A stretch of DNA of 64,000 nucleotides from Pieris napi (Eukaryota > Arthropoda > Insecta > Lepidoptera > Pieridae). Location of the stretch: NCBI RefSeq assembly GCF_905475465.1, contig NC_062243.1, forward strand, positions 12,920,267-12,984,266. Direction: 5' to 3'. The position numbers and the translations under genes were made by a program. Below, piece by piece: positions 30,288-43,680 of this stretch; positions within the stretch are counted from its first letter, which is position 1; every line of letters begins with the position of its first letter. The notes beneath the pieces are model-generated. The model had not been told where the DNA came from and did not search any database. It saw nothing but the letters and a program-made list of their open reading frames with translations.

Positions 30288-31425
30288 ACTTAAGTTACAT
30301 ACATGGTATACATAATAAAAAAGTATACATTAAAACACTAAAAAGGCATTCACAATATAAAAGCAAAACAAAGTAATTAATTAATATAATGAGGCCTCAC
30401 TTCTGATACGTTCTTCCTTTTCGAGAATAGCTTATAACATCTCACCACGCCTCTATTGACACGTGTAAAGTACAATAAAATAGAGGCTGTCGCTTACTTT
30501 ATATTTGACTTATCGAAAAGTGATATGAATTCTATGACTCTGAGATTAGTGGTTCCTTATAAACATCCAATTGGTTATATTCCCAACCAAAATTCCTAAT
30601 TAGTAAGCGCATACAAAATGAACATCCAAACTTTTAGGTATTCTCAAAATGCGAAGCCAAGTTGACAGTTTCATTATAGAGCGATCCAAGCGAAAACACG
30701 ACGTATCGTGAAGACGGCGACATAACTTGACTGAGCCGCAAATTGTTAGCAGAGAGAGGTGGGACCGCAAACCGCATGCAAGTTTCCCACCTTTGGGCTT
30801 TGTCCCGACAGTTATTATCTACAATTAGGACCTAGACCGCGGCACGCGGTACTAATCTTGAACTAACTCCCACATATATTCCTCGAGGAGGATGACTGCG
30901 TCTTGTAATAATGAGAACTACATACTCGCATTTTACGATTTTTTTAATGCATAAGCAGAAATCATTTTTCTTTGTTATAATATTAATTTTACTTATTACT
31001 CTATTGTCTTTGATTGACATAACCTTTACACATTTAAAGAAAAAACTTTTTGACCGGATTGAAGTTACTTCTATTCTTCTTTATTACTCTATTTCAATAA
31101 ATTTAAGAATGATCGCGATGAGTAATCTCTCTGCAACCCGAGCTATAGGTACGCGGACTTTGAAAGAATAAAGTACTGGTGACTTAGACAAAGTAACGTA
31201 ACATTTAGGAAGTGACCCTAGTTATTCATAACAAATCTAAATCAATATAATTGCACTTCTTTAACTAAAGAACTCTTTTCTTTTTCTCTTTCTGTCCAAT
31301 TGTGTTTACCCTCTGATGAAGAGACAATGAGTTATTTAACTAAAGCGATGCAGTTAAACTAATTTAGTAGATAGATATTTATGATTTATCAATAAGGATC
31401 ATAGTGATTACTTATACCTAATTTA
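30288..31425. other. Intergenic, with one interspersed repeat
   Basis: No gene seen. At 31004-31060 lies ATTGACATAACC...ACATTTAAAGAAAAAACTTTTTGACCGG, a repeat whose two halves also occur at 20515-20560 and, inside the MITE, at 20092-20120. Confidence 0.5.
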
Positions 31426-31800
31426 AAGAAGTAGTCCAGAGTAACATACAGTCTTATTGCCAAACTGTACAGGTGTACCAGAAGTTATAGATGTTTTGGA
31501 TAAATAGGTTTTATTCCTCTTGATGTGGTCTCTGGCAGAATGACCAGCGCTGTGGAACTTTTTGCTCCTCAGCATAATGCTGAGCCAGGGCCAATTACAA
31601 CCACAGTACACACACATTGCACACTGGAAGCGAACCGAATGGCAAAAGAAAATTTCTTAATTTTAATTTTTATTGTTTGTGATGTCTTATTTTATTTTAT
31701 GTTTTCTTTAAGTATTGTTATTTTGTGTGTTTATGTGTGTGTGTTTTCGTTTGTAATAAATGTTATGTCTATGTCTTTACTCGTTAATTTCGCCAAAAAA
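31426..31800. other. Unassigned segment, perhaps a LINE 3' end
   Basis: A plus-strand frame (31525-31821, ATG near 31541) and a minus-strand frame (31617-31423) overlap. Neither shows a known domain. The end is T/G-rich (GTGTGTTTATGTGTGTGTG) with AATAAA, which fits a retroposon 3'UTR. Confidence 0.3.
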
Positions 31801-33740
31801 GCTCACCTTTTTTGTACGTAATTCAAATTAGATCAATTACAATAAAAAAGATGCTAATATTTAGATGATTACGTAATCATTTGAGGTTTATTATGCCGTA
31901 ACTTATTTATACATATATGCTCGGACCTATTTTTTTAATGAAAACGTCGTAATATTAGCTATGTATCAAGACCGATTTCACTCAAGCAAGCCGCACGTAG
32001 GTACTAATTATTGTCAACTTGTACATTAAAACTATAAATCAGTTTTGTTGAATCATTCAACATTCATCAGGGAGTTTCCAAATTACAACCCGAACCCGAT
32101 AATCACCAAGAAATTTACTCATGTATGTTTGATACAGGTTAAACGCTTTTGGGACATGTCAGACAATTTTGCGATTAAACTCTCGCCCTTATTACCGTTA
32201 TACAGGAATCATTTTGGCTCGTTTTAGTAATAATTACTCAGTCGTCGATAATTACTACTTGGGAAATAAGTACATATCATCACTAATTTGTGGTGAAAGA
32301 GTGGGCTGTGGTAGGGCAAATAATTTAGTTTTTGACAAGTATTAATTACATTATGTTGATCGGAAAAAGGAAAACGGGAACAAGTATGGTCTAGAGGCGA
32401 CAAAAATATGCTTGAGCTTGTAAGGCACTGAAGGATGTATGGAAGACTCTAATGTATGGAACCACTCTTTCATATCACACTTATTTTTTACAATATTTGT
32501 AATTCTGATGACCACAACTCTCATGTTGTTGGTCCAGACCTATTAATTAAAAGTCTTATCTGCCCATTAATACCTAAATGAATCCATACCTAAATGTCCA
32601 AATCAAAAAGATTTTTGAAGTGAAACTTTAGGCGCATGTGGGTAAATTTTTTAAGGAACGTCACGAAGAATTGCAGCGTTTTTGTCGAAGAAAAGTGAGA
32701 GAAGTATTTTTAAAAATTAAAATTTCGTAAAGAGAATTTATTAAATATTAGTATTTTATATTTTATGGAAAATAGTTTATTGAAATCCCAAAAAGCAAAT
32801 TGTAAATTAAAATGCCACGTGTTTTTATTATCGAAGAAAAAAATAAATAATTGGTATTAATTTTCGCCACTTTTAATAACTATTTTAATGACAATTAAAT
32901 TCATTAAATACCTTACATATCTTCCTTTTTCGCTCCCTCTAAGTCTCGGAAATCTAAAGTTTTAGATTTGTATAAATATGAAGAAGACTTAAAAATTAGT
33001 GTGTCAAAGAATTTTTACTTCTGACCTACCTACGTTTTCTTATTTTCAGAATGTCAAAAGTAAATAGTTCGAAATACATAATTTTAGTTTAAAAAAATTT
33101 GATTAGGGTAATCCAAAATATTTTTACTCGGCCGATCGTTACATGTTTTGGTTAGTCATTGTTCAGATTTACCCGGGTTATGTTAGACGCATTTTTATTT
33201 TATCCACCGAACCGTTTTTTGTGGTACAGTCCTGTTACCACATAAGTTTTTGATTTGTCGTCTCAGATTACACATGAAATCTGGGAAACTTTTTTAAATA
33301 TTATTTAAAAGTACCATAGGAAACACGGAGAGATATGTTCGTAAAAATTTAAATATTGAATATGCCAACCCTGTCTGGAATTGATACATATTTTCTATAT
33401 CGCTTATTAACATGATTTAATGAAAAAACGCTACCGATTTTAGTACAGAATACTTTATGGATACTCTGTTTTTACAAGCTAGTCATAATTTGCTGCATCC
33501 ATGCATTTTTACGACTGCTTAATAAACCTCGCTTAGGGTAGATAACTAGATAACATTATAATTTTACGGTCGACACGGGAAGCCCATCTGTCCAGCTTAA
33601 TTTTAACGATTTAATGCTGTTTTTGGGTAAAAATATCGCCATGTATAAAACGAAAAGTCTTAACAAGGAATAAAACAAAGGTGTTCCTGTATGTTAGATC
33701 TAGTAATTTGTTATTTTGTTAATAAATATAGTGTAGATGA
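31801..33740. other. Non-coding AT-rich region
   Basis: I see no gene, splice pattern or full repeat here. Confidence 0.4.
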
Positions 33741-33744
33741 GAAT

Positions 33745-33855
33745 ATAGAGTGGTTGCCTGGAAGAGATCTCTCGAAAGCGATAGGGCCGCCAGTTGCCAT
33801 CCTTTTTATTTAATTTTGTAAATTTTATTATGTTATTGCAACGAAGTATAAATAA
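33745..33855 (+). repeat. LINE 3'-end repeat (GGTTGCCTGGAAGAGATC type)
   Basis: TGGTTGCCTGGAAGAGATCT followed by a GATAGGGCCGCC motif and an A/T tail. Relatives: 51325-51440 (plus), 54971-55013 (minus) and 62940-62990 (minus). The plus copy at 51 kb follows a LINE C-terminal frame, so these are LINE tails. Confidence 0.65.
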
Positions 33856-34159
33856 ATAGGATTTAAGAGAAAGTTTTAAAATTAGGAGGAATTTTTAATC
33901 ATCTATACACTTATAACAAAGCCGTACATTAATAATTAGTCGAAATTCCCCCATTGTACCTGAGAAAGTCCATTCACTCACGTACTCACATGTACCGCTC
34001 AGAAATGACGGCATAGTGCTCAGAGATATTTTCAGATATAGTAACAGCCTTCTAAGCGTAATTCAGGTTGGGTCATTTCACAGGTATTTTTTGTTCATGG
34101 GCTTGTGGTCTATAGGTCAGATAATTACCACCTTTGAAATTAATGGTCTATATATTTAT

Positions 34160-34480
34160 GATGGAGTTTCCGAGATCAGCAAACTTAAAACATGCCATCT
34201 CGCAATGGAAAGGAGAAAGCTTGGAATAAGAAAAGCTGATGGAGAAATCCAGATCTTATAGACTATACCTACAATAGTAATGGACATTGGAACGACTATG
34301 AAGCTGAAGTGGAAGTGGACTGGGCCAGTTATAAAAGGAAGTAAGGAGAAATGGTCCAGTAATCTGACTGAATGGTGAAGATACTACATAAACGATGGGA
34401 TGACATATTTAAAAACATGGTGGGATGGCGGCGCGTGGCGCGCAATGAAAGCGAATTAAGAAGAGTGAGTTGCGTTTCCA
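34160..34480 (+). pseudogene. RTE-type LINE relic
   Basis: The reading KLKTCHLAMERRKLGIRKADG, then MKLKWKWTGPV and WWDGGAWRAM, matches the C-terminal pattern of RTE-clade LINEs (LKW.WAGHI ... W...A). Stops and shifts break it. Confidence 0.55.
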
Positions 34481-34579
34481 CTTGGCAATTCGATGAAGAG
34501 CTTGTCTTAAATATTACAACATTAGAATAACACTAAATATTGTAAATAATTTATTATCCGCATTAAAGCTTTTAACCTT

Positions 34580-34617
34580 AATATACGGGTCACGATGCCC
34601 GTGTGGCAGGTCGCTAG
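34580..34617 (+). mobile_element. Helitron-like 3' end
   Basis: A small hairpin (ACGGG...CCCGT) is followed by CTAG at 34614-34617 and then T. This is the 3' signature of Helitrons. The 5' boundary was not found. Confidence 0.45.
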
Positions 34618-34619
34618 TA

Positions 34620-37555
34620 TGCAATAAACTTGATTTCCGTCATCAATCGAATATTTTTGGAATACTACTTGATGAACAAACATAACTTGTGTGTACTATT
34701 AACAAAAAATAGTAGCTAGGTATATTATTATGTAAAAATATCCATCGGTGGCCTTGTTGGTATGATTTTAAATAAATATTACATCAATATTATATTTTTA
34801 AAGTCATGCCTAAAGATGGCCGAAAATTTAACTGTTGATGGACGAAGATCATGTATATTGCTAGTCAAATATGGATTTTTCTTATTATTACAAAAAGCAC
34901 CGTTGAAATATTATATTATAGTAAGAGACATACTACGCATTACTTAAAATTGTTTGTAAAAAAACGTAACGTAAGCTTATTAAAAGTTTAATAATAAAGT
35001 TGTCGAAGTATTGATCTACTTCACCTGCAAACCGTTGCCAATTTAATGCGTTTTTTACTACTTTTGAAGAGCCCCAGAGAGTTTTATAACCGTCTTTGGT
35101 CTCTCTTGATAGCAAACAAGGATTATCCCTAATCCCTAATAATTTACATACTGTTTTTTTTAAATCGTACGATATCAAAAGATTATTGTTTTTTTTCGTA
35201 GACAATTAAGAATTACTATATCTAAACGGATATATGCTGCGAAGGGTTAAATAATTTCTATAACTTATATAATTTCTATAACTTTGCTTTCCATATTCTG
35301 AATTTAACCGATATTCTAACCCTATGATATATTTTTAAAGTTTTAAGACAGTCTGTATTTTTAAAAGATTAAATAATATCCGTCAAAAGTTTCATATAAT
35401 ACTAATATGTGTGTATTAATTGTTAATTATTTACATATTATATATTTCTAGTTGATAGTTTAATAAGAAAGGACCATTATGTAGCTACCTATTGTACACC
35501 ACATTACTAACATTAGCGACCAGTGACCGGTCGCTTTAACTAAGGAATTTCAATTAAATTCCCTCTAGAAAGATCCCGCGAACTTTACCCATTTAGAGTT
35601 TTTACTCTCAAATGTCTGTCCTACTTCAGTTTATAATTAAATACAATTATTGGAATTAAGTGCTTTTTATTAGTTCTAAGTGTTCATAGAAACAATTATA
35701 TACTATCTATATCTATATAGAATCTTGTCTAAAAAAATAACGGAAATTAATATTTTCCATTTTTTGAACAACACAATGCGTAGGCAGACTTTCTCAATCA
35801 TTACAAGTAGGTACGTTTTCCTCTCCCAGTCAGATACTTAAAATTATCCACTCTCTTGAACCATAACTGCATAGCACTCCATTCAAATTAGGCTCATTGC
35901 AATAAAGGAAAATGAGATTTTTTTACGAACAGAAAAGTGTTGTTTTTATTGTGCCCAAAAATTCCGTGCCCTCACTGATTAGGCAGCTCATTTTTGGGGC
36001 GAATTTATTATGGTTTCATTTATTTTTTCCTTCATAACTTTCTCGTTCGAATCAAGTTGTGGAATCATATCGCTTCGCTTCGAAATTTAAATCGGTCCTT
36101 CGCTCTTATTTAGTATGTGCACACGTTTAATTGTAACATTCAAAACATTTAAGCAGTATTATTGGTTTTATTACACGCACAAAGCATCTGTATCGTAAAG
36201 ATTTTGCAATAAATCAAATAGCATACACGCATAAAAATTAATGCAAAATCGTTTTTAAAAACATTGTTTTTTTTAATTCAGGTAGGTATTCTTTAAATCC
36301 AAAAGCACCTCAAGTCCAACGATTAAATAATTGATAATATTGCAAATAACTCATAATAATCATTATGGATACTCGCGATTCTAATCGAATAAACAAACAA
36401 AGCAAAGTACTCAATCAAGAATAATGAGGTAGAAGATTAGATAAAAGGGGAGAGAAGCAATAAATATCTCAACAACAATTACAAGTATGATCGCAGGACA
36501 AGAATCGTCTGATCGGACGATGGGTCTTTTGGGAAATACTACGGAATAAGTCTCGATTTCGATGCAACACTAGTTTACATGATCTTCACTCCTCTCCCTA
36601 AATCTCAAACTGCAGTTCAGTTTAAAAGTAGTCAAATGAACCTGTCTTTACATTCGTAAACAATACACATACTTAATAAAGAAATGGACAATGTGTGCTA
36701 CGATAATGATGTTAATTTTTAAACGAAACTTTCTTAACTTAAAATACGTTATTTATACAAGTGGAAGTGTGAGTGCTTTTTAGCTATCTTGGTCAGCGAG
36801 ATGTAAATAATATATTCAAATGTGTAGACAATGTCATGTATGCAGCATATAAGCAACAAGAAGTAATCGTAAATGCTATTTTATTATTATCCACCGTTAA
36901 AGTATAATAGAAGATAGGTTTCAATCATTTTTAAAATACATACCTATAACATTGGTCTGTGCATTTACAATTTGTAGATAAGCATAGACAAAGAACAGGA
37001 CATTTTTTACGGTCATATATTACAGGACAACATTATATATATGTGTATATTCTAAAAGTGTAAGGCATTTTTAAAATTTAATTTATCTTAAATCAAAGCA
37101 AAATGAAGAGATTTCCTTCACCTATTTCTCGTAGCTTTTGTAACGAGGTCAATAAACAGTGTCGTTGGTTTCACGTGAAGCAAAACAAAGCGCTTTTCTG
37201 AGAACTTAAGACAAGTAAAGTTTTAAGTTATTCGTTAGAGAAAAAGCCCGAGGCACTCGTGGAAAGAACTTAAAGCTGCGGTCCGCCACATCAAAAATAT
37301 CCGACCCTTCAAACGAACCTTCTAATCTGTTGCGGTTTTAATTCGTTTAAATCAGTGCTTGTAAAATACCATCTATTTTTGAAATTCCATTATAATAAAA
37401 ATAATACATTAATGGTGGGTATATATCGTATAGTACGGTGCGGTACAGTTACATTACATTTATAAATTATCTTTTGTTTTTCAAATAGTTTGTTCATAGT
37501 TCCTTTGATAATATGAACTGCGACTTCTTCGATACAAAAAGTCCCCTCGGTAGTT
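34620..37555. other. Non-coding AT-rich region
   Basis: No gene or recognisable mobile element. Short frames (at 34762 and 35205) have no domain and no splice context. Confidence 0.4.
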
Positions 37556-37557
37556 GT

Positions 37558-37675
37558 GTGCCGTGTTGGCGTAGTGGCTAAGCGCGACTCTTAGCTAGTC
37601 TACACCCCGTGCGTTCTGACCCTGGCTGCGCACCAATAGAATTTTCTTTCCATGTGCACAATAAATCTGCTCCCA
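37558..37675 (+). mobile_element. tRNA-derived SINE, 5' part
   Basis: GTTGGCGTAGTGGCTAAGCG (A-box region), a degenerate B box and CTGCGCACCAAT match the head of the copies at 45 kb and 60 kb. The body is missing. Confidence 0.65.
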
Positions 37676-38270
37676 TACAGTAAAGGTAAATCTCTAAAAA
37701 TGAAGAAAATTATCCCATCCCGTCGAAAGCTACGGTATTTTTATATAATAGATATAAAAAAGAAATATATAGATTACTATATAATTCTTAAATCTGCTTT
37801 GCTTTGCTACATTCCTTTTGTTGCCTTACAGTTATTGTTATATTCTCATATTACATGTCGAAAGCGCGACATGTTAATTGGCAAGTGTTTCCAAACAAAT
37901 CACAATGCCGTAACGCGGTAACAACTCGTGTCAAAAGCGTTTTGAAGCCGTCAATCAATGGTCGGGAGGGAGTTGGGACAAATTCGTTCGTATTCTGAAA
38001 GGTTTCGACTTTATAATTGGTGTAGACGCCATTCAGATATTAATGGGAACAGCGTTCGGTGTTGCGCGCGAGACAACAGTTATTTCCACAACTAAATTAA
38101 TTCCTTAAAATATTGTAGCGGAAATGCTTTTTCAATTATTGTATTTATAAATATAAAAATAAAAAAATATATTGCTTGTAATATAATAAATTTACCAAAA
38201 AACAAAGCTTCGTCATATAAATCAAAACTAGGTAAAATTTAAACACAAAACTAGGTAACAGAAGGTATTA

Positions 38271-38630
38271 TCTCTATATATATAAAATTCACAATGATCG
38301 TTCCCATACTCCTCCGAAACGGCTCAACCGATTTTTATCAATTTTTTATGCATATTCAGAAAGTCTGAGAATCGGCTATTATCTATATTTTAAACCCTTA
38401 AGTGATAAGGGGTGTCCACCCTAAAAATATTTTTTATTTTTTAGACAACATTTTTTGTTTTTATTTTTTATAATACATAATACAAAAATACATACAACCT
38501 TTAATTTTCACCCCTCTACGATCACCCCCTATTTTATTTTATTATTGTAGATATTTATTTTTATTGAACTAAAAAAATGTTTCCTAGAAATAATATACAT
38601 GGCAATACAAACGTTTGCCGGGTCAGCTAG
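38271..38630 (+). mobile_element. Non-autonomous Helitron
   Basis: Starts TCTCTATATATATAAAATTC and ends GGGTCAGCTAG, inserted between A (38270) and T (38631) without target duplication, as Helitrons do. The internal AACGGCTCAACCGATTTTTA and GATAAGGGGTGTCCACCC are familiar from lepidopteran Helitron families. The CAAACGTTTG palindrome just before the end is the terminal hairpin. There is no coding capacity. Confidence 0.85.
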
Positions 38631-39299
38631 TATATATATAAATTATTAATCCGTTATAAATGTCATAAGTTATTGGAAACTTGCCGAAAACATTTCTCAT
38701 TACGTATTCAGCCAGCGTCAATGTCTGGCAACTGACAAGGTATAATGTATGCCGAACTCTTGAATAAACATTAATTACAGCGAGCCCAATTAACTTTTCA
38801 ACGACAAGCCGGCAAGTCGTGACCGCGCGGCTACCTCATATTAAGAGAAAATCCTTTTAAATGCATAAATAATTTAGCTGACGCAGATTAAGAGCTTCAT
38901 TATTTACACCGACCCGTAACAGAAGCGATCAAAAGAAATGGGTCGCCTAAGCTAAGAAAGTTTTCTTTACAATTATCACCATTAAATTTACTCATTTTAT
39001 TTGTAAAGTTTTGCTTTAACCGTATTATCAAGTGCAAATTTGATTTAAAGATGTCAACCTAATTTAAACTTAAAATACATAAATAACATTCTTCATATTC
39101 AAAGTTATCAAAGACAGAATATTTTATAAAATGATATTGAGTTTTATCTTCGTATTTCCGGATAATAACAGTTTTTAAAACGAGAATTTCCGAGACAATA
39201 GTAGTATTTTAGAAACTTCAAAAATAATGTTGAACGTTGAGCAAACTTAAGATGTGGGGACATGTGGGATCTTTCTGCATCTTCTACTCTCTCTGCTCA

Positions 39300-39450
39300 C
39301 TGAAGCTTTTCCGCGACTTAGGGTCCTTCTAGAAAAGAGCGTACCAATTACTTAAAGGCTAGCTACGCACTCACGAGCCATTTGGTTTTAATAGTGTCCA
39401 TGTTATCACTTAACATCAGGTGAGCCTTCTGCACGTTTTCCCCTGTTCTA
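39300..39450 (-). repeat. Interspersed repeat, minus copy
   Basis: Contains ATCACTTAACATCAGGTGAG, the reverse of the GATGTTAAGTGAT motif at 20830-21045 and 59490-59640, and the TAGAAAAGAGCGTACCAATT part seen in the 59-kb copy. Confidence 0.65.
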
Positions 39451-40769
39451 TAGAAATAATAATAAATCCTACGATGGTTTGTCATCACACATGCATTTAC
39501 ATAACAACGTGCTCCAGTCTCTCACAAATATACTAAAGTTAAAATCGAACAATAGAAAAGAAAACATTTTCAATTGGATGGTGTAAATGCGATCACGTAT
39601 GAGACAGAAGGGTCTTGCTGCATCGTAATCCGTTTAATAGATTCCAGCGAACGGGCCGCTACTCGCTACTCTTCGACTTCTTAATGCAAATGTATAAGCA
39701 TATTTACTTCGCATAAGAGGGCAAGGATAGATAGTGTCTAGTGGGTTACTTATCTTTAATTAATAAGACAGAATAGACAGATAATATCTCTCTATTTAAA
39801 AATAATGGACTAGAGAAATATTTTCAAAAGGTTTTTCAATCACAGTGAAAATTGGTATTTTCGTATAGAATTAAATATATTCTCGCTGAGATTAAGGACA
39901 CTTCGTACGCCTTAGTTTCAAGATTTATCGAAGTAACAAATTTTAAGCAGTCTTGTGGTTTTTATAAGGATATTATACCGGTGCAAATCAGTGTCGATTT
40001 TGAAGTCATTGCTATACATAAGTCTTTAAGTTTTCTATGAATTTCAATTTTAAAAAACATAATTAAACCTATTTTAATTAGTCCCCTAACTCATTTGCAT
40101 GTATAGTTCGAATATATTATAAATAGATAATTATATTTGAAACTTTACATTAATAATTAATTAGCCACTCCAACCCTGTAACGGCCCCTTCATTGCAAAA
40201 TGTAATTAACATTTTTACGTTTTATTTTGTTACGTAAGAAATAATTAAATAGGTATAAAACGAGAAGGGTTAAAGACTGACAGTTGTCACGAAATAAAAC
40301 CAAATAGAAAGCAAAAGCGTGTTTTAAAATTATCTGTTTAAAATAATCAAGAGGGAAGAATTTTAGATTTTATTTATTAATCGGGACTCTTTACTATTTT
40401 TTTATTTATAACGTTTAAACTCAGAGTCATCTATTAAACTATCTCTAGCTATAGATGAATACTTAAAGGACGGGGAGGCAGTAGAAGACTTTTTTAACTT
40501 GTTTCCTATTATTTCGTAAACTTATCACTATAAAATATATCACTTCTGTATGTCTTTCAGCCTCAAGTTCGACCTCATATGGAATATTCCTCACATATCT
40601 GGGCTGGTGCTACCAAATAGCGGCTTTTTCCTTTTGACCAAATTTAGAGAAGGGTTTGTCGAATTGTCAATCTCCAATGTATTACTGATCGATTTGATTA
40701 TTACTCTCTCTCTACGCAGAGACATTACGTCGCTGCGTTTACTACAAAGTGTTCTGAAGAAATGTTAGG

Positions 40770-40980
40770 TATCAATTCAAAATTTCATCAACATCACCTT
40801 GATGGCTGGAAGTCTTCCGCGGTCCGTTTCATAACGGCACTTTCTTTTGCGAATGGAATCGACTCGCGGTGGGGGTTTTCCCTTAGAGATACGACCTCCA
40901 ACCGTACCCACGAAAAATGGGTGTCCATGTGCTGGGATGACTTGGGCGTCCCGTAGGCTCGTTTGCTCCCCCATTATAAG
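40770..40980 (-). repeat. Interspersed repeat, minus copy, GC-rich
   Basis: On the minus strand: GGGGGAGCAAACGAGCCTAC, then ACGGGACGCCCAA and ACATGGACACCCAT. This is part of a widespread lepidopteran repeat, from memory. The overlapping short frames on both strands are not genes. Confidence 0.6.
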
Positions 40981-41959
40981 GAAAATGTCAAATCTTATAC
41001 GGGAGTCATATTTACCGACTAAATACAGTTGCTAGATATCTATTACGATACGTTTTTAATGGACAAAAATTAATGTATTTTTGTCGTTGTCTAATTTATT
41101 TTTATTATAGATTTATCTGCAGCTACTTAATAAATAAAGCTAAATAGCTACGAGTACTTTGATCAATTCTATTCAGTAGCTTCGTAGCGCTGAGCGAAGT
41201 AAAATAAAAAGCTTACGTCTTGACATAGGAATTGAAAACCCTCGATACAAAGACGCAATTCATCTTGCATTTTCCAATACGAGTGTTTCATACAGAAATG
41301 TTTCTAGAATTGTATACTGGAAAATTAATATTAATTTGTTTTTATATTACAAAAGATTTAACTTATAATTTTTAGTAAGTGACTATTTGCAATATAGAAA
41401 AGTAGGTACTATAATATATAGCCTTATAAACGCTCTCATATAACTATCAATATATAAATGAGGAAAAACTGTTTGAGGTGCATGTTATAACCCAATAAAT
41501 ATACAATGTCCAGGTATAAGATAATATAATAATATACTGTACAAGTGGATCTATTAAATCACATTTTCTTTTTCATTTTTTTTAATACCACAATGGCCTA
41601 TTAGTTTGCGGGTACTACAGGCTGAAACGTAGTCTATAAATTGTCTGGTACAACAAGTTAACTTTTTTATTTTATTATTTTCATTCTAGATATAAATTGT
41701 GTTTAACAAAATTTTATGTAGATAAAATATTTATTAGTACAATTCTTCAATTTGTACTAAAGGAAATAAAATTACGCAAACATCTCATTACCGCTCCCTA
41801 TAAAAATCTATAGAAACTAATCTTAAAGTGCGATACATACTTTAATTGATAGATATGATGTTAATCGTAGACATATAGCTGGTAGAAACTTGTACAAAAA
41901 TCTGTACAAACGTCAACAGCTATAAACTAACTTTATTTATCTCGCAAAGTACTTGTTAA

Positions 41960-42195
41960 TGCTCAGCCGCCGGGAGGAAGGTGGCATGGTCTGGCGTCCT
42001 CTCGACTCAACTTGTCGCACGATCTGTTGCCCGATTTATGATACCGCCCAATTTACAGTTCCATAACATAGATTATTCACCTTCCCGGTGATACATTTTT
42101 ATTAAGGTTACATCGCAGACCAGTTAGTCAACTGATCGCCCGATAATTTCCCGGTCAAACGGGTGTATTAGGGAGAACGGGGGAAACATTTATAG
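41960..42195. other. Unique non-coding block, GC-richer
   Basis: Stands out from its AT-rich flanks and matches none of the repeats in the window. It has no coding frame. It could be a cis-regulatory element upstream of the NK2-like gene. Confidence 0.3.
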
Positions 42196-42649
42196 ACAAA
42201 ACTTGTTTACACTACTTAAAGAATTAAACCGTTTCATTCGATATTCATATTCAAATTGTTTTCTGAATTATAGATTTTTATTTTATTTTAGTAAATAATT
42301 ATAATAAATAAAATTTATATTAATGTATACTTAGCTTGTCATACTTTGCTAAAGGTACTCTTATATGCGAACAATTAAGCAAGAATAATATTATGTTATT
42401 ATTACAATTAGTATTATATATAGCAATTATTCAATCAACTTGTGCTAACTTTGCAGCTATATTTAAATGAATGACTCATTACCACACATTTATTTAAGTA
42501 ATGCTTGAAATAAAGTAATGAATGATCGCAGCAAAGAATAAATATACAAAAGTTTTCAAATTAATTTACAATCAGAATGTAAAACAAAAGTTAAAGGCGT
42601 AGTATTGTTTTCCAACGCAAAAGCAATTTAAAACTGGAACACGATCCTA

Positions 42650-43680
42650 ATAAACAGCCTTACAAGTTATTAAACAAACTTATAATTTGAGCTTGCGGCC
42701 GTCGATAACAATGCAGCGAAGTTAGAAGGCAGCCAGGAAGGGGCGCGGCCGTCGCCAATCTTTCTCACATTGCAGTACAAAGTCGTACTTCTCAGTAAGA
42801 GCACCTCGCAAAACTTTGCCATAAGTAAACTCGCGAAATCTTTTCAACTAGCGGAAAACCCATCCGCTAAGCTCCCCGCTCCGCTAGACCGATCCGCCTG
42901 CGCTTATGAGTCATTCCCGCTCCGCGATCGACAGACGTCTCCCTCCGGCAAACAAACGGACAAGTTTTAATGTTTTGCTCACAAAGTGTATGATTAAACG
43001 CGGAGAGCGGCGAAGAGAGTCGGCCGTAAGTTATTGATTTTCCCCGAGCGAACCCCTGTCGACTACGCGACTCGCGGCCCGCAAGCGAGACTATCTTACT
43101 TTAAAACTTGTTTTTAAACATGCAAAAGTGTCGAAAAGAGCTGAGAGTGACCGCCAGTCGATCATAAGAAGTGTGAAAAAAGTTTTCACCACACAAACTA
43201 ACTGTTAGCAAGTTTTTTTCATGTGGATTGTTATGAGAAAAGTTAGTGATAGCTGCGCAGAAGAGCTGCGGCCGGAATGTTCCGCGCAACCCTCAACTTC
43301 ACTTCGCTCTACGTTCCGAAGTTAACGCAAAGTTCCGCCATTTTGGAACATGCTCACAACCCACTTGTTTTATAAAGAAACTTTTTATTAATTCCTGTGG
43401 GCCGCGGAGTGTCAGTAAGATGTTTTAAGGTTATAATAAGAGAGGAAATTCGTTTCTTTAACTGAGAACTAGTGTTTTTTTATTGTTGTTGCCGTGTGTA
43501 CGTTAAAAACGAGTGTTTTCAATAATTTGATGTATTGTTTTGAAGTGTATCACTTGTGACGTTTCCCGGATGATGCTCTTATGATTTGTGTTTACTTCTC
43601 CGAGCGGCAGGAACGCTAAAAACTCTACAAGAGCACGCTTATGGCACAGATACAGAGATGAGTGACAGGTATTACTCTTT
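42650..43680 (+). promoter_or_regulatory. GC/CpG-rich candidate promoter and leader exon
   Basis: A 1-kb block rich in CpG (GCGGCCGTCG, CGACTACGCGACTCGCGGCC) in an otherwise AT-rich region. Good donors follow on the plus strand: GGCC/GTAAGTTAT at 43024 and TCA/GTAAGA near 43421. ATGAGTGACAG/GTATTA near 43670 would also join in frame to the exon at 49210. Most likely this is the start of the NK2-like gene, about 6 kb upstream of its first recognised coding exon. There is no direct proof of transcription. Confidence 0.4.

Noticed and set aside
31423..31821. Opposed 64- and 98-codon frames
   Set aside because: No domain on either strand; more like a retroposon 3'UTR than a gene.
40762..41035. 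Overlapping frames on both strands around 40.9 kb
   Set aside because: They coincide with an interspersed repeat.
42770..42970. 66-codon plus frame in the CpG-rich block
   Set aside because: No domain; open mostly because of base composition.
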